Shown here: positions 6,086 through 7,428 of the stretch, piece by piece
How positions within the stretch are numbered: the first letter of the stretch is position 1
How the letters are laid out: each line of letters starts with the position of its first letter
From: an uncultured Collinsella sp.
GTDB lineage: Bacteria; Actinomycetota; Coriobacteriia; Coriobacteriales; Coriobacteriaceae
Length of the DNA: 7,428 nucleotides
Direction of reading: 5' to 3'
Assembly (NCBI GenBank): GCA_900551975.1
Contig: URYA01000077.1
Location: 1-7,428, forward strand
Notes under the pieces: model-generated
Databases searched by the model: none
The model's input: the letters and a program-made list of their open reading frames with translations, nothing else
What the model was told of the DNA's origin: nothing
Program-made: the position numbers and the translations under genes

Positions 6086-6362
6086 GCAGTCCTCCTGTCT
6101 GGTACGCCGCCGTGCTCTGTGAGTCGGTGATACGTCGATCTGCAGCGCTCGCGCAGCGGCATTGAAAATACTGATTTAATGTAGCGCATCGAGCGCATCG
6201 ATGCACCCCGCAACGGGCGCATGTGCAGAAAAAGTTTGCACGCGGAGGGGATGGGCACGGCACCGGGCACGGTGAGTTCATGGAACACAGGGGCACCATA
6301 ATTAGATGCCAATGGCGTGGTAGAACTGTGCTCGATATGCATCCGCAATAGAAAGAGGCACC
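6086..6362. promoter_or_regulatory. Divergent purH / acetyltransferase intergenic region
   Basis: 277 bp without a supported gene, holding the promoters of both flanking genes. Visible structure: a tandem exact 9-bp repeat GCGCATCGA (6184-6192 and 6193-6201); a perfect 10-bp palindrome GCATCGATGC (6195-6204); the inverted repeat GTGCA-N9-TGCAC (6223-6241); and the direct repeat GGGCACGG, twice near 6255-6275. An AT-rich stretch (about 6165-6183) could hold the purH -10, and CATAAT near 6297-6302 could serve the plus-strand gene. Neither has a convincing -35. I see no riboswitch-like conserved core, in particular none resembling the ZTP (pfl) motif. Confidence 0.45.
6223..6241. promoter_or_regulatory. 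LacI/PurR-like inverted repeat upstream of purH
   Basis: GTGCA-N9-TGCAC on the plus strand; on the minus strand GTGCAAACTTTTTCTGCAC. It keeps the GCAA.C..TT.C skeleton of the enterobacterial PurR box (ANGCAANCGNTTNCNT) but lacks the central CG and one terminal base. It lies about 140 bp upstream of the purH ATG. The resemblance may be chance, because the regulator in this lineage is not known to me. Confidence 0.25.
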
Positions 6363-7004
6363 ATGGTCTCGCGGGTTCTCTACCGACCGTTTGATACCGA
6401 AGATTTCGACGCCATCGCGCTGATCTTGCAGCAGCTTTGGCATAACAATTCGGATAACGAAGAGTACAACCGCCTTGAGGCCGCGTGCGATCTTGCCTAT
6501 TGCCTTTCATCATCGACGTTTTCGCAGGTCGCCGTAATCGACGGCCAGGCGCGCGGCATTGCACTCGCACGTGCGGGGCAAAGCAGCGGCGCCACCGTTA
6601 AGGAACATTGGATGGATACCGAACGCGCATTGCTATCGCAGATGCGTGAGTTGGAGCCCGATGCCTGTGCCGAGTATCTCTCGTTTGTGCGCGCCACCAT
6701 TCGGACCAACAACCGCCTGCTCGAGAGCAGCCCGCTGCCGCATGACAACGAGGTCACGCTGCTTGCCGTGGATCGCGATGTCCACGGCCTGGGCGTTGGC
6801 TCGGTTCTGCTCGATGCCGCGGTCTCGTACCTGTCCTCGCGCGGAGCGACGAGGGCGCACCTGTATACCGACTCCAACTGCTCGTGGAAGTTCTACGAGC
6901 TGCACGGCTTTAAGCGCACGGCCACGCACCGCGCCAACCGCGAAGAGCGCCGCCACGACATGCCACGCGAAAGCTTCCTCTACGAACTCGACCTAACAGC
7001 CTAG
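6363..7004 (+). CDS. GNAT-family N-acetyltransferase
   Basis: 213 residues. GNAT enzymes transfer an acetyl group from acetyl-CoA to an amine on a small molecule or protein; the substrate is not evident here. The acetyl-CoA signature motif A is clear at about 131-161: VTLLAVDRDVHGLGVGSVLL, where HGLGVG (141-146) stands in for the usual Q/R-x-x-G-x-G/A pyrophosphate loop. Motif B follows (SWKFYELHGFKR, 174-185), including the conserved Tyr and the HGF turn. The N-terminal part (RPFDTEDFDAIALIL) is the normal first strand and helix. Residues about 62-125 form a longer than usual, mostly helical segment between the early strands and motif A, making the protein longer than the typical 150-180. 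The ATG has AAAGAGG four bases upstream. It is transcribed divergently from purH and has no obvious functional partner in the window. Confidence 0.88.
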   Translation: MVSRVLYRPFDTEDFDAIALILQQLWHNNSDNEEYNRLEAACDLAYCLSSSTFSQVAVIDGQARGIALARAGQSSGATVKEHWMDTERALLSQMRELEPDACAEYLSFVRATIRTNNRLLESSPLPHDNEVTLLAVDRDVHGLGVGSVLLDAAVSYLSSRGATRAHLYTDSNCSWKFYELHGFKRTATHRANREERRHDMPRESFLYELDLTA

Positions 7005-7005
7005 C

Positions 7006-7023
7006 CCAGGCAGCCACACCTGG
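7006..7023 (+). terminator. Weak hairpin after the acetyltransferase gene
   Basis: CCAGG (7006-7010) pairs with CCTGG (7019-7023) two bases after the stop codon, followed by TCATTTA. The 5-bp stem and poor T-tract make it at best a weak terminator; the much stronger hairpin at 7199-7239 is a better transcription end. Confidence 0.25.
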
Positions 7024-7073
7024 TCATTTAAGTCTGTCCCCAATGAGTGGCCTAGGGGGTTTGTAGATAGCCG

Positions 7074-7301
7074 TGGTCAAAAAACATCAAATATGAGTAC
7101 TGTTACCTTTTTAGTAGCAGCGATTTGGGGCATTTTTGATGCTTGTAGGCATGACGACCAGCTGCACGAGCTGACGTAGCTCCCCAAATGTTCAATAAAA
7201 TGGGCTCCTAACGAGAAGCACTCTCATTAGGAGCCCATTATTATGTGCAAACATATGTGACCAACGCAGCAACAGTACTCATATTTGCCATTTTTTGTCC
7301 A
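7074..7301. mobile_element. 228-bp inverted-repeat element (MITE-like or structured intergenic repeat)
   Basis: The ends are 31-bp imperfect inverted repeats: left 7074-7104, right 7271-7301, matching at 27 of 31 positions. The inner 17 bases (CAAATATGAGTACTGTT in the left orientation) are identical and the outer TGG-C-AAAAAA is shared. CCG occurs in direct orientation immediately outside each end (7071-7073 and 7302-7304), compatible with a 3-bp target duplication, though chance would give this about once in 64. No protein-coding frame fills the interior. It contains an 8-bp inverted repeat (ATTTGGGG 7123-7130 with CCCCAAAT 7182-7189), a CAGCT/AGCTG stem (7159-7163 with 7169-7173) and a very strong hairpin (7199-7239). 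A miniature transposable element fits, but a dispersed regulatory or RNA-coding repeat is equally possible. Confidence 0.5.
7199..7239 (-). terminator. Very strong hairpin, probable (bidirectional) terminator
   Basis: A perfect 13-bp stem, AATGGGCTCCTAA (7199-7211) with TTAGGAGCCCATT (7227-7239), continues after one C-A mismatch into GAGA/TCTC (7213-7216 with 7222-7225) around a 5-base loop. On the minus strand the stem is followed by TTATTG, making ATTTTATTG. On the plus strand the tail is ATTATG. The T-rich side is better on the minus strand, so it may end a minus-strand transcript entering from the right edge. It can probably also stop plus-strand transcription from the acetyltransferase gene. 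Confidence 0.75.
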
Positions 7302-7428
7302 CCGCCCCTTGCGCGAAGGTCCGCAGCGGAAAGTATGGCCCGTTTCGATGCACAAAAATGGGATGGATCTTCCCTGGCAACCGCCCAGAAAGGTCCACCC
7401 CAAAGCAAGCGCTCGTTAGAACGTTCCG
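7302..7428. other. Right-edge region without a recognised gene
   Basis: 127 bp up to the window edge. On the minus strand two reading frames stay open from the edge: one closes at a TGA inside the right inverted repeat (ending AVDKKWQI), the other at a TAA near 7248 (containing GGPFWAVAREDPSHF and ending LVTYVCT). Either could be the 3' end of a gene beyond the window, but I recognise neither product and they cannot both be real. The region may equally be noncoding sequence between repeats. Confidence 0.25.

Noticed and set aside
6086..6362. A ZTP (pfl) or other purine-related riboswitch upstream of purH
   Set aside because: No conserved core of the pfl motif could be found on the minus strand, and there is no leader terminator hairpin before the purH ribosome site.
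6070..6570. A 166-codon minus-strand frame across the purH/acetyltransferase intergenic region
   Set aside because: It begins inside the acetyltransferase gene in antisense, covers the divergent promoter region and overlaps the purH ribosome site; its composition is not protein-like.
7031..7050. GTCTGTCCCC-type sequence resembling half of a REP/RAYT palindrome
   Set aside because: No complementary half or nearby transposase is present, and the resemblance rests on memory of similar intergenic motifs.

Overview
The window is a bacterial chromosomal segment, GC-rich in most genes (one sampled 60-base stretch of the response-regulator gene is about 67% GC). The purH protein, the style of the intrinsic terminators and the intergenic repeats suggest a gut actinobacterium of the class Coriobacteriia, perhaps Collinsella. 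That is recognition rather than proof.

Layout, left to right. Positions 1-42 hold the terminator hairpin of hipA. Positions 43-1622 carry a minus-strand hipB-hipA toxin-antitoxin pair that is less GC-rich than its neighbours (about 52% in a sampled stretch of hipA). Upstream of it are three operator-like palindromes, TATRTTC-N8-GAAYATA in type, at an exact 39-bp spacing (1634-1735). Positions 1800-3524 hold a minus-strand two-component system: an OmpR-family response regulator followed by a short, two-helix, intramembrane-sensing (BceS-like) histidine kinase. No ABC transporter partner is visible. A perfect palindrome lies just upstream of the regulator's probable promoter. Positions 3665-4396 encode an unrecognised protein of about 235-243 residues. 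A strong terminator (4414-4448) separates it from purH (4478-6085, minus), the bifunctional last enzyme of de novo IMP synthesis. A 277-bp divergent intergenic region with several small palindromes separates purH from a plus-strand GNAT acetyltransferase (6363-7004).

The last 424 bp (7005-7428) contain no recognised gene. They include a 228-bp element (7074-7301) bounded by 31-bp imperfect terminal inverted repeats (27/31 identical, 17 bp of it perfect), flanked by direct CCG triplets and containing a very strong hairpin. It looks like a small non-autonomous mobile element or a dispersed structured repeat.

How the genes work together: hipBA is a self-contained, probably autoregulated module lying downstream of and co-oriented with the two-component system, with no clear terminator between them, so read-through is possible. 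purH is housekeeping. The GNAT gene and the unknown gene have no functional link to their neighbours that the sequence shows. Nothing here amounts to a demonstrably new multi-gene system. The observations most worth following are the phased hipBA operator array, the missing phosphatase-motif residue in the kinase, and the inverted-repeat element near the right end.
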